Assembly: GCA_023678885.1 (NCBI GenBank)
Contig: CM042987.1
Span: 23,212,927 to 23,276,926 of the forward strand
Direction of reading: 5' to 3'
Source: Pogostemon cablin
Lineage: Eukaryota; Streptophyta; Magnoliopsida; Lamiales; Lamiaceae
Length of the DNA stretch: 64,000 nt
Made by a program: the position numbers and the translations under genes. A model generated the notes under the pieces. The model saw only the letters and a list, made by a program, of their open reading frames with translations, was not told the origin of the DNA and searched no databases. Each line of letters begins with the position of its first letter. The first letter of the stretch is position 1. This document shows positions 48,233 through 59,580 of this stretch, one piece after another.

Positions 48233-49659
48233 TCAATACAAAGTATCCACAAAGACGACACAAGCTTCATCCGGTGACTTAAAGTGCTTCAAACAATATC
48301 CATTCGCTGTAATGATATCTCTGTCTTTGTCCATGATCTCAAAACTCCCCCCTCTGCAGGCTCTATGGATAATGAACGGTCCCATCCACTTCAATTTCAA
48401 TTTTTCTGCAAAAAGCTTCAAACGAGAGTTAAAGAGTAATACATCATCACCTTTTTTGAACTCCTTGAAAGTGATCTTCGAGTCATGCCACTTCTTCATC
48501 TCTCCTTGTAGATCCCCGAGTTCTTAAAAGCTTGATTTCTGAACTCATCCAATTGATTAATGTGAGTCATCCTCAATTCCTTTTGCTTATTAAGAGACAA
48601 GTTCATACTTCTCACGACCAAAAAGACTTATGTTGTATCTCTACAGGTAAGTGTCACGGCTTCCCATAGATAATTTGATAAGGTGACATGTCTAGCACAG
48701 TCTTATACACAGTCCAGAACCCCCACAAAACATCATCGAGCTTCATAGCCCAATCTACTATGATTTACTTTATTCTTATACACATTCATATTGGTTCCGA
48801 CTACTTTCTCCAGGATTTACTTCACTTGGCGGTTGGAGACTTCAGCTTGCCCATTCGCTTGAGGATGATAAGGTGTAGTTATGCTTTACACCATACTCCT
48901 TGAGAACTCTTTCAATCAACCTATTGACGAAGTGTATACCTCCATCACTCACATGTGCTTTAGGAACTCCATAGCGGGCAAAAATATGCTTCTTCAATAA
49001 TGACAACATAGTCTTAGCATTATTCATGCGAGTTGGAATCACTTCAACCCACTTAGAAACATAGTCAACAGCAAGAAGGATGTAGAGAAATCCATTAGAT
49101 GGGGGAAAGGCCCCATAAAATTGATACCTCATACATCAAAAATTTCTACAACAATGCTTGGCTGAAGTGGCATCTCATCCTTTTTACTTATGTTTCCCAT
49201 CCTTTGATATCTATCGTATGTCCCACATAAGATTCATAATCTTTAAACAACGTAGGCCAATTAAAAGCAGATTGAAGTACCTTCGCTGACGTCTTTTGGG
49301 CTCTGAAGTGGCCTTCGTTAGGTTGTGCATGGCAAAAATTAAGAACACTCTCTATCTCCATCTCGGGTACTCACCTACAGATGATAGAATCCATACAAAT
49401 CTTGTACATAAACGGATAATACCATAGGAATTTCACCTGATGCAATGTAATTAACATAATCAGCGTACCATGGATCCATTCCTTGAGAAGTGACTACACA
49501 AGCTTTCTCCGCTCCTTCAGCAAACACCGTCTCATTAGGGAACATCACTTCTATATATTCAAAAGAGTCATTACAATGCTTCCTTCGACCTAGTGTGCAT
49601 ACACCTAAGAAAATTTCAGCGTGAGAAAATAAAGACAAGTATGGATTAGTCTCAATCAC
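48233..49659 (-). pseudogene. Decayed Ty3/gypsy integrase of element A
   Basis: Three minus-strand pieces in order: 49375-49659 (pre-integrase, PWYADYVNYIASGEIP), 48842-49132 (core: LAVDYVSKWVEVIPTR, HVSDGGIHFVNRLIERVLKE) and 48233-48499 (C terminus: LKWMGPFIIHRACRGGSFEI). Two catalytic aspartates are visible. The third residue, glutamate, lies in the next frame after a 1-bp shift near 48880. The zinc-finger region between the first two pieces is broken. Gag, protease, RT and RNase H are absent: the frame starts about 50 bp from the primer site, so A has lost some 3-4 kb of coding region. Confidence 0.85.
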
Positions 49660-49690
49660 TAGAAATAATAAAATCGATAATGACCACCGT

Positions 49691-49709
49691 TTCCAGAAAC
49701 AGCGCCAGA
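49691..49709 (-). other. Degraded primer binding site of element A
   Basis: Minus strand TCTGGCGCTGTTTCTGGAA, a mutated form of the Asp-tRNA-type site intact in B at 62691-62709. Confidence 0.55.
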
Positions 49710-49713
49710 AACT

Positions 49714-49801
49714 TGATGGTCATTTTCTCAACACACAATTAATCCCCAAGTATGAAGGATGTGATTGTAGCTTTGATAAGCGACCAAGTTATATTATCGA
49801 A
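49714..49801 (-). repeat. Start of the 5' LTR of element A, interrupted by element C
   Basis: TGATGGTCATTTTCTCAACA... matches 12935-13020 almost base for base and stops at TCGAA, where C begins. The remainder should lie beyond the right edge. Confidence 0.8.
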
Positions 49802-50023
49802 TGATGAGAGTGGAAATTCTTGATCTTTTAGGTTCGATTTGATGTCTCTTTGTTATATTTTGATATTGTATTTGCACGAAAAGGTAATGCTCTTGTTGTT
49901 ACCGGTAAAAAGGTGCTCGAGAGGTGTTTTGTCATATTTTTCACAGGAAAAGAGGGATAAAGTGATCAAGGAATGTATGAGAGTAAAATGGAGCTGGTCG
50001 AAGAAGAAGGTCACATGGCTATT

Positions 50024-50310
50024 GCACGGCTGTTGCCGTGCATGAGTGTTTACTACCATCTGAGAGCTCGCACGCCGCCGTGTTAGAGATCTTGTCACAC
50101 GGTTACTGCCGTGTGACAATCCATGAAGCCGTGCTAGGAGAGTCGAGGTTGTAGCTACAGAGAACGAGGTACACAAAGCCGTGCATAAGGATCTCGAAGC
50201 CGTGCAAAGAAGAATTCATGCACGGTTGATGCCGTACGAGGAATAGGCGTGCGTACGATGACAAGTCATAAAGCACGGTGTCGTGTGTGAGCCGAGTGTG
50301 TGCTGTGTGA
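50024..50310 (+). repeat. GCACGG/CCGTGC palindromic motif cluster in element C LTR
   Basis: Includes the palindromes at 50024-50041 (GCACGGCTGTTGCCGTGC) and 50097-50116 (CACACGGTTACTGCCGTGTG), a near palindrome at 50220-50236, and several single GCCGTGC sites. It ends about 50 bp upstream of the TATA box. A related cluster lies in the gag-protease linker at 53109-53475. Confidence 0.75.
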
Positions 50311-50362
50311 GGCCCAATGTGCTATTTTGGTATATTTTTAGCCCAGGCCCAATAGCGTGAAG

Positions 50363-50369
50363 TATAAAG
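50363..50369 (+). promoter_or_regulatory. Putative TATA box of element C LTR
   Basis: TATAAAG in context GAAGTATAAAGC, just downstream of the motif cluster. Confidence 0.5.
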
Positions 50370-51446
50370 CTGATTTTCACAAAACAGAATAGACACGCCT
50401 AATACGCCTGATTCATCCAGTGCCCTACCTTCACCCATATCCTTCCATCCATCATTCCACCAGAGAGACGATCAGAGTTGCTGCTTGGATCGGAGATGGA
50501 GATTCCGACGGAGATCGTGATTGAAGAATCGGAGACCTCTAAAAGGGTTCTTTATTTTTTTGTTATTTATCTTTGTTATTTTAAAACAATGGTTGAGGCT
50601 TATTACATCTTTGTGATTTGCCCTCGTAAATCCCTCGGAGTCCTCGTAATGTTAGGGCGTAAATACAGATTTGACTATGTGATTTGATTGCCCTAGACTT
50701 GGATTTATTATTCTGCAGATTGTTTATTTCCTTATTGAAGAGGATATTTTGAGACTTCATATTATTGTGTTTTTGAGTTTTGATTCCTTTATTTCTGCAT
50801 GATAGTTGTTGTTTCCTGTGACAGTCTTAGGAGATTGGCTTATAATACCTAAGAGTGTTAGACAATCAATTTGGAATATTAATTACTTGGTAAAACATCA
50901 TTATTAGGTAATTGGTAAGGAGATAAAAGGGGTTAATAATCGCGTACCTAGAAAGGAAAGTTTAGTGCTCTAGCCTTTAATGGAATTTAGAATGAAGTAC
51001 CTATAGAGGGAGAGAGAGTTAATTTCTTATTGATCCTAGGATTTTCAGCTCATTATAAGTGTTAGATCCTACTCGATCAAGGTGATTTAACTAGGCTTAG
51101 TGATCCTCTTATAAACGTTTGCAGGTAATTAATTTGGGTCTAGATAAATTAGTCACATAGTTAAGCTGTTAGCCCGAGCATTACTAATTCTCCATCCTTG
51201 AACTTTTAAGTCATTTTCTCTTGCGTGATTTATTTATTGTATAATTAGTTTAATTATTTAATTTAAGTTATATTTAGTTTAATTAATTATCTTTCAAAAA
51301 ATCCCCAGATTTGTCTTGCAATTTAATTATCATATAGAATTACCTATTAAATTTATAACTATCTCGTGGGAACGATATTCACTTGGTCATGCGCATTACA
51401 ATCGATCCCTTATACTTGAGGGTGAAAGAAAATAGCGATCAAGTTC

Positions 51447-51466
51447 TTGGCGCCGCCTGCCGGGGA
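51447..51466 (+). other. Primer binding site of element C (Asp-tRNA-like)
   Basis: TTGGCGCCGCCTGCCGGGGA, six bases past the LTR. It resembles B's site but has changes. Confidence 0.65.
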
Positions 51467-51599
51467 TAGTTTATAGATTTAAATTTAATTTTATAGTGAT
51501 TTATTTTCTTGTAGGACGTTAAATTTTACTTGCTTTATTTTATTTTATTTTATTTTATTTATGAACTAAACAACTCAGATCTTTTGAGTGAGAACAGGT

Positions 51600-52920
51600 G
51601 TATGATCACTAGGTTGAGTGGACGAGCAATCGAACCATTAAACAGCTTGAAGCACTTGTAAGAGAGAATAGAAGGAAGAGAAAACAGCCAGCTACACCTA
51701 TTCCTAATTCGTATTCGGATAGTTTACATTCGTCAGAAGAAGAGGTTGAACAGCTTTCACTGATATTTGACGAAGTTAACTTAATGGAGGAGACTGAGAC
51801 TAGAGAGATGGTTGACGATCAGGTCCCAACCCCTATGCGGGACCAATAAAAACTGAAGCACACTGCTAATACTGGGCTTAATGGACCTGCGATCACCGCA
51901 GAGAGTTTTGAGTTGCCTTTCGGATTGATCAGAATGGTAGAGAGATAGCAGTTTAGTGGGAATCCTTTGGAGAATCCTAGTGAGCATCTGTAGATTTTTT
52001 ATAAGTACGCAAGAACGCAGAAGCACAGGAATGTTCCAGAGGATGCTATCAGGATGCGGCTTTTTCCATTCTCACTTACGGGGAAAGCCAATGAGTAGTA
52101 CAACAACCTTCCTCAAGGATGTTGTACTACTTGGGAGCAACTTGCAGATAAGTTTATGAATAAATACTTCCCTCCATCCAAGAGTTTCTTGTAAAGAAGA
52201 AGATCACACAATTTAAACAAGGATCCTTGGAGAGTTTTTATGGCGCATAGGAATGGTTCAAAGAGCTGTTGCGGAGCTGTCCCAAACACGGATTTTCAAA
52301 GGATACTTACTAAGACTTCTTCATCAAGGCCTAAGAAGAGATTCAAGAGTGTTGGTGGACATAACAATAGGTAGATCGATATTTAAGTACTCCGTTGAGA
52401 CAGCGGAAGAGATATTCGAGGAGATGGCAACTAACACTTATGATTGGCCAGCAGAAAGAGTAGATGGAGATGCTTCTTTTGATAAAGTAGCGAAAATAGA
52501 AATACAAGCTAGAAATAATAAAGTGTCAACTCTCCATAATCGACTCGATAAACTGAATAATAAGATGGATCGCCTCACCAAAGGGAATAGAGAGGAAGTA
52601 CCGAAGGCTGGAGATGAGGAAGAATTCGAGGAGGCTTATTATGCTATGTTTCAAGGAGATAATAGAAACAGACAAAATTTCAGATCAAACAATCAGTTTG
52701 GGGGAAAAAATGACCAAGGGAACAATCGTTAGTATCAGCAAGGTTGGAACTAAGGGAATTCAAACTTCAACAATCAGAGAAGGAGTGAAAATCTATCTTA
52801 TTCTAATCCTAACATTACAATTGCACTACCTCTGGGAATTGATCCGGCTCAGAAACCTGCGGAAGGGAGATCATCAATGGAAGATAAAATGGATTTGATG
52901 CTCAGGTTGAAACAGCTGAA
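51600..52920 (+). pseudogene. Decayed Athila-type gag of element C
   Basis: Recognisable stretches LPFGLIRM, ENPSEHL, FPFSLTGKANE and TTWEQLADKFMNKYFPPSKS match the retrotransposon gag fold, with several stops between. The longest open part (52253-52732) reads TAEEIFEEMATNTYDWPAER and ends in an asparagine-rich tail. At least one frameshift lies near 52200. No CCHC zinc knuckle is seen, as in B. Confidence 0.8.
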
Positions 52921-53108
52921 GTGAGACTTAAGGAAGCAGAAAGGAAACAAAAAGAATCAGATCTTGCTATCAGTCAGTTAAATGCCGCAATGGGTAAGTT
53001 GCAACAGCAAAGGAAATTTCTTACTCAAACTGAGTTGAATCCGAGGGAGCATCAGTGTCATGCTATTACTTTGAGGAGTGGCATACGGTATAAGGGACCG
53101 AGGATGCC

Positions 53109-53475
53109 AGATATAGAGGAGTACACTGAGAACCGTGTGCATCCACACGTGGCCGAGTAGACGCAGGGTAATGGCCGTGTGTGGTCACACACTATCGGGC
53201 ACGGAAATTTTGTTGGAGGAAGCACACTCGGGCATCATCATGTGTGCACACACGATGCCGAGTGACCGCCAGGTGAACACCGTGCAGCAAGGACTACATC
53301 CGAGCATGGGAGTAAGGCACCCGATGGGTACCAGGCGACATCAAGCGAAGACGTACCATCCAGAACATCACACGGTGACATCCGTGTGAATGGCACGATG
53401 GCGAGCACATGCCGAGCACCCTGTACGGCACCTCACACGGCTCTGAGCAGGAACACATGCCTATCACTTGGCCAC
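53109..53475 (+). repeat. Internal CCGTGTG/CACACGG motif cluster of element C (gag-protease linker)
   Basis: Many copies of CCGTGTG, CACACGG, GCACGG and ATGCCGAG in both orientations between the end of gag homology and the start of protease homology. Open frames across it are short and change phase. The equivalent place in B holds the 93-bp array. Confidence 0.7.
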
Positions 53476-53529
53476 AATCGTGTGATCTTGATTCTGATCC
53501 GATTGAATCTGCTCCTCAACATACTGATA

Positions 53530-54300
53530 CCGTGGATTTTCAAAGTGATATTTATCACACAGTTGTCACTGAAAAGAAGTGGGAAAGAGCTAAGAGAGAA
53601 AGGAACAAAAAGGATGAACTTGAAAGAAATAGTTTGGGTATTCTAAACACAAAGTATCATATTCCTTTTCCTACAAGGTAGTTGAAAAAGGTTCTTGATG
53701 AGAAATTTCAGAAATTTGTGGAAATATTCAAGAAGATCCATATCAATATTCCTTTTGCTGAAGCAATTGAGCAGATGCCTCACTACGCAAAGTTTCTTAA
53801 GGAAATCATGTCTAAAAAGCGTAGTATTGGGGACAAGGAGACAGTAAATCTGACTAAAGAATGCAATGCCATGATCCAAGGAAAGTTGCCAGCCAAGCTG
53901 AAGGATCTGGGTAGTTTCACTATCCCTGTTCAGATTGGAAAGAGTGCTATGAGCAGAGCTCTGTGTGATTTGGGGGCTAGCATCAATCTGATGCCCCTTA
54001 CTACATTCAAGATCCTTTGTTTGAGGGAGGTGAGACCTACTTTGGTGATATTGTAGATAGCTGATAGATCTCTTACGCACCCGAGAGGAGTTATTAATGA
54101 TGTACTTGTGAAGGTGGATAAATTTATCTTCCTGGTTGATTTCTTGGTGCTTGAGATGGAAGAGGATAACAATGTGCCTCTGATTTTAGGGAGACCGTTC
54201 CTAGCCACTGCTAGAGCTCTGATGATGTTGAAGACGGAAAGTTGAGGCTCAGAGTGGGAGATGATGAAGTTGTCTTTTCTCTTGACAATGCATTGAAGTG
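53530..54300 (+). pseudogene. Athila-type protease region of element C
   Basis: Homology resumes with EKKWERAKRERNKKDELERN, a stop at 53680-53682, then KKVLDEKFQKFVEIFKKIHI and the aspartic protease motif LCDLGASINLMPL (near 53969). After a stop at 54054 it continues with RGVINDVLVKVDKF and VPLILGRPFLATARA. Gene order and wording match B's protease. Confidence 0.8.
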
Positions 54301-55817
54301 GTGAGCTGAAAAAGCGAACTGCAAATCTATTGATGTTGTTGATGATATCGTTGAGGAGAAACTGCCATTGATCTTGTCTAAGGATCAATTGGAAACATGC
54401 ATCAGCAATAGTCTTTCTCTCCTTACTCTTGCTACTGATTTTGCATCTGATTTCTCATGTAATATTTTTGGTGATGAATTTACAGGATATTTGAATGCTT
54501 TGAATGCTTGTAGGGAAGATAAAAGAGAGGTGTCTAAAATCGAAGGAGGGAAGTGGGCACCAAGGTTCTTACCACTGGAGAAGGAGGAGCCTGAAGCTAA
54601 AGAGAAGAAGAAGGTGGAATTGAAGCCTTTAACGGATCATCTAGCATATGCCTTTTTGGGGGAAAATCAAACATATTCGGTAATTGTATCATCTACCTTA
54701 ACTAAATTTGAACTTGATAAACTGCTTAGAGTCCTTAGGGAGCATAAGTCCGCCATAGGATGGTCTTTGAAAGATTTGAAAGGTATAAGTCCATCCATTT
54801 GCATGTATAGGATCAGGTTAGAAGATGAAAGAAAACTTCTATGCAATATCAGAGGCGTTTAAATCCTGCAATGCAAGAAGTAGTTAGGAAAGAAGTACTT
54901 AAGTGGTTGAAGTCTGATATTATCTATGCTATTAGTGATAGCCCTTATGTGAGTCCATTGCATGTGGTAGCTAAGAAGGGGGGCATGACTATAGTACAGT
55001 ATGAGGATGGAGAGACTTTGGCAACTAGGATACCTACAGTTTGGCGTGTGTGTGTTGATTATAGGAAATTGAATGAAAACACACGCAAAGACCATTTTCC
55101 TTTACCTTTCATGGATCAGATGCTTGATAGACTTACGGGTTATGAGTTTTATTATTTCTTAGATGGATACTCTGGTTACAATCAAATAATGATTGCGCCG
55201 GAGGATCAGGATAAGACTACCTTTATTTACCCGTCTTTTGCATTTAGGAAGCTTCCTTTTGGTTTGTGTAATGCTCTTGTTACTTTTCAGAGATGCATGA
55301 TGTAATTTTTTTAGGGTTTGATTGAGAGAATTATGGAAGTATTCATGGATGATTTTTCTATTTTTGGATCTTCCTTTAATTCTTGTCTAACTAACCTCAC
55401 TGTTGTTTTGGAGAGATGCCAAGAGTCTAACCTTGTTCTGAATTGGGAGAAATTCCATTTCATGGGAAGAGAAGGTATAGTACTTGGCCATCATGTGTCT
55501 TCTAATGGGTTGCAGGTTGATCAAGCAAAGGTGGTAGCCATCGAGAAGCTTCCACCGCCTATTAATGAGAAAGGGGTTAGATCTTTCCTTGGTCATGCGG
55601 GGTTCTATCGTAGATTTATCAAGGATTTTTCCAAATTCTCTAAACCTTTATCTCATCTGCTTGAGAAAGATGTACCTTTTTACTTTGATGATACTTGCTT
55701 GCATGCATTTTAGGTACTTAAAGAGGCTTTGATTACTGCTCCAATTCTGATTACTCCGGATTGGACGCAGTTTTTTGTGTTGATGTGTGATGCTAGTGAT
55801 ATGGCATTGGGGGTTGT
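54301..55817 (+). pseudogene. Reverse transcriptase and partial RNase H of element C, cut by element B
   Basis: 54368-54862 carries the spacer before RT (LTKFELDKLLRVLREHKSAIGW). After a shift, 54841-55305 carries RT (VCVDYRKLNENTRKDHFPLP, FLDGYSGYNQI, FRKLPFGLCNA). A stop at 55303-55305 is followed by 55318-55713 with the catalytic FMDDFSIFG and SFLGHAGFYRRFIKDFSK. RNase H begins VLMCDASDMALGVV and is interrupted at 55817. Every domain is broken by stops, so this copy is inactive. Confidence 0.88.
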
Positions 55818-56957
55818 TGATGAGCGTTTTCTCAACACACAATTAATCCCCAAGTATGAAGGATATCAATTGTAGTCTCGAAAGGTGACCAAGTGAATAT
55901 CGAACCCAAGGGACGGCGTATTATTAATTTAATTATTATCTAAATTAATTAAGACAAGGAAATAAGATTTGATGGATTTAATTAACAACTACTAAACAAA
56001 TAATTAAAATAACAAATAAAATAAAGTACCACTCGAAGAATACGAAAGTGGATCAAGTAGGAGAATAGGTAGCTCTAGGATAATCTAGTTTTACTCATTA
56101 ACTTCCCTTCCATGTGTCAATGTCCGACTCTGCCTTGTGGAATATGGACGCATCACTAAACCATGCATATCTACTCTATAGACACAAGTAAACATGCGTG
56201 TAACACGTGTGAATAACCTCAGAGCAAGAGATATAATTTCACCCCCCTTTCTAGGTACTATCAGTATCAATTATTTCCCCCTAGGATTGGTATTCTAACC
56301 CGATATGATCTCCCTTTATAGGTACTATGAAGTTATTCTCTTTATCCTACTTAATAATCCGAATTCAATTCAATTAATAAATATTCATACATGATAGTTC
56401 TAATGAAGCTTCGGAGTCCCCTCACTTAGAATCATAACATGGAATCCTGTTCAGCGGTGAACGCACTCAATCTACAACCAAGATATATATTCAGACTCTA
56501 TATACCAATTGAAGATGCACAAAACGACCGTGAATATGGATTAAGAAAGCATAATCATATATAAAATAAATCACAAGTAGTGTTGTACGGAGTGTATACA
56601 TGGAAGTTCAATTAACTAGATAAAACCTTCAAACTCCTAAATCTACCAAAAAGGCTCTAGCCCATGATGTTTCGAAGAACAATCATGGGTGTTGGATAGA
56701 TCTTACCCGGATGTCCGGAAAATACAAGATAAATTAGAAAACGAATAAACCCTTGATATGGCGTCTTCATGCCCTTCTCCATCTTGAATCCTCCTCTTGG
56801 TTCTCCTCTTGATTCCACAAATGAATCTTCAAAGTGATGGATGGATGGAGGAAAGGAAGTGGATGATGGATGGGGGGTGATCCCCCCTTGTGGGGTGTTG
56901 TATGGTTGTGGCCTCTCCTCGGTGATTGGTGACGTTTTTCTTGACTGCATGAGCCTC

Positions 56958-56965
56958 CTTTTATA
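56958..56965 (-). promoter_or_regulatory. Putative TATA box of element B LTR
   Basis: Minus-strand TATAAAAG, repeated in the other LTR at 63855-63862. Confidence 0.5.
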
Positions 56966-57072
56966 CTTGTAATCACGTCTCTAGGGCTTGGAATGGGCTT
57001 TTCAAGTGATCCCACGCGTTTTGGCCTCGAAAATACGTAAGTTCCCGCACGTAGGTTCCACCTCGTCAAACA

Positions 57073-57112
57073 GGCCGAACCACTTGCCACAGGTCGAATC
57101 ACAGGTCGAACC
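57073..57112 (-). repeat. GGTCGAACC motif cluster in element B 3' LTR
   Basis: Three copies (GGCCGAACC, GGTCGAATC, GGTCGAACC) about 107 bp upstream of the TATA box. The same copies lie in the other LTR at 63970-63997. It is a small version of the gag-protease array. Confidence 0.7.
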
Positions 57113-57675
57113 CTTCTACTGGATTTGCGCAGTTTCTCCGTTTCACGTATAACTTTCACATCCGACCTCCGAATTGAGTGATTTTTGCGCTCACACGATC
57201 CTATCTTCCTTGGCTTTCTATCCATATAAAGAAATCACAAAAACTCCAAAAATTGAATATGTAACAGGCCATAGAAAGTAGCACTGCAATTCTGTTCGGC
57301 ACAGCTTGCGCGGCGTCACCACTTTGCTCATAACTTCCTCGTTCGGACTCCGAATGGGATGTTCTTTACGCTAAAACGACCCTCTCTTCAGTGGCTTTCC
57401 AACCATTTATTACACTTCTCGTTCAGAGCTCCACATCAATACAGAATAATTACACAATTTCGATGTGCGTTTATTAGCATTCTTGCACAAATTGCACCTT
57501 TTCTCAAACTTGGCTCTTTTGATCCTTTTTCCACCTAAAACACAACAAAACACCTCAAGTGCACCTTATTCTCATATATATCGAATATAAGACATTTGTG
57601 CTCATATAAGACTACAATATCAATCAAAAAGGTGTTAAATTGGATATTAAAATACGCTTATTTTCACTCTCATCA

Positions 57676-59580
57676 AACCCCCAAACTTACCCGTTGCTCG
57701 TCCCGAGGCAACAAAATAAAAATAAAGAGAGAGAGTAAGAAAATTAGCAGGGAAACAAGGATTATGAATAATACCCCATTCAAAATACAATTGTCCTCAA
57801 CTTAGGTCATGCAACTCTCATTATATGTAATAATCAATTCATAGCATACAAGTTAAGACAATCACCACCACTTCAAATGCTCCATCAACATGTCCTCACG
57901 GGAAGTATATATCACTCGCACTCAAGTGTAAAAATGTACACTAATGGGTTAAGGTGTTTACGCTCAGATTCATTTCAAGTGCATGCATAACCATAAGCTT
58001 GCCAAAAGTCTCAAACTCTCCACCACTAAAAGTATGATTCGACAATGGGATCAAAAAGGACTTTTCTTTTGGATGTAATATTGGCTCTTTGGTTAAGGTA
58101 GGAAATATATGGATGTGACTCAAATAGTGGAGAACTAAAGCTGATTGATCACTTCAACTTTCATCCTCTCTTCCTTTTCAATGCAGACGATTTTCATTCC
58201 TTCTTCACCTTCAAGCACAATTATTTTTCTTTTCTCAAGCTCATCCGTTTTTTCCTTCTCTTTTTCTGCTTCTTCTCTTGAGGTACCAGTTTCGGGCACT
58301 ACCTCACGCATCCTCCATAGGGTACTAGATTTAAGCACTACCCTAGGGTATTTGATTTAATCGAGTACTAGATTTAAGCACTACTTCATGCTTCTCCTTA
58401 AATGCATTATCAGAATCCATCATTAATTCAATACCAATTTCATTCCTTCCCAAGCTGTTCGTTATCAAGCTCTATCAACACACTTTGAAAAGCCATTAAT
58501 TCTCCACTAATAAGACAATCAAGGCTCAAAAAATTAAGATGCTCAAAGTGTTATCTTCGTAGGTTGCCCAAGAAATAAGGCTTTTAGGCTCAACGGGGCT
58601 AACTACGGATATATAATTATTTGGTAGGGAATTATTTGGCTAAGTGACTCATAAATTCAAGGATGGCCTTAAATCATCTCCCATCATCTAACACACATGT
58701 AGTTTCAAGTAAGACAAGAGGCAAGTTCTAGAATACACACACAAGAACGATACTCACCAGAAAAGAAAATATCATGTGATTATGTACATAATCAACGAGG
58801 CTCAAAATCTCACATGGGTTTTTAACAAGTAACAGAGCACTTTTCATGGTAGGTAATATCCCACAAGTACACATAGAACTTCATACCACAATATAACTCA
58901 AGTAGACTTTCTTCATCAATTTCAAGAGCATATGAATTTCAAAGACAATTTTAAACATATAAGCTCACATGGATCACCACCTTAAACTTAATCCTTCCAC
59001 TCCATGAATTAAAAGCACATATAAAAATTAGAATAAGGGAACGAGGGCACCTGATTTCTCCTTCAATGAATGCACGAGCTCCTCGAGTCAAAGCCTCAAT
59101 GTAGAACTCATCTTGCCACCTAGTTACCTTTTTCTATCATCAAAGCTCAAACAAACTCATCATCACAGGATTCATTAATAATAAAATAGGAGAACTATAA
59201 GAAAGAATTAATTTACTATGTAATCGACTCCACACACTAGAAACTCCACTGAACACTAGGCAAATTGCAAAAAATCAACACATCAAAACCGATTAAAGTT
59301 TCAACATACCGCAAAAAATCAACTCCCCTAGCAAACATTACAAATAAAAGATTATATTCTTAGTGCTTTAATGAGGTAAGAACATCACACCCCCCCAAAC
59401 TTAGTAAAAACGTAAGTTGAAACTAAGTTTGAAAAGAGATGTAATTTCCGAATAATAAGCACCTTAAATATAAAAATTTCTTACGCACACGAAAGAAATA
59501 AAGCAATAAAACGGAAGGGCAAGCCCCCAACAGGCACTCATTTTTAACGTCGTAGAGTCACGACGGATTACCACTTTGAA
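57676..59580 (-). other. 3' untranslated region of element B
   Basis: About 1.9 kb without coding pattern. The part near the LTR matches A's 3' region (TCGTCCCGAGGCAAC). The part at 59245-59550 matches A's post-integrase spacer (47880-48232). Confidence 0.65.

Larger units (their letters stand above)
49802..51441 (+). repeat. 5' LTR of element C
   Basis: Starts TGATGAGAGTGGAAATTC (same start as the LTRs of A and B) and ends AATAGCGATCA, 1640 bp. Only one copy is in view. Confidence 0.8.
49802..55817 (+). mobile_element. Athila-like Ty3/gypsy element C, 5' part
   Basis: Plus-strand element inserted in A's right LTR after TCGAA. It has a complete 5' LTR, primer site, decayed gag, a motif-rich linker, protease, RT and the start of RNase H. 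The sequence stops at 55817 where element B is inserted. The rest of C should lie right of B, outside the window. Confidence 0.85.
55818..57675 (-). repeat. 3' LTR of element B
   Basis: Plus strand opens TGATGAGCGTTTTCTCAACA and ends TCACTCTCATCA before the polypurine tract (AACCCCCAAACTTA read in reverse). 1858 bp. TGATG...CATCA ends as in A and C. Confidence 0.88.
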
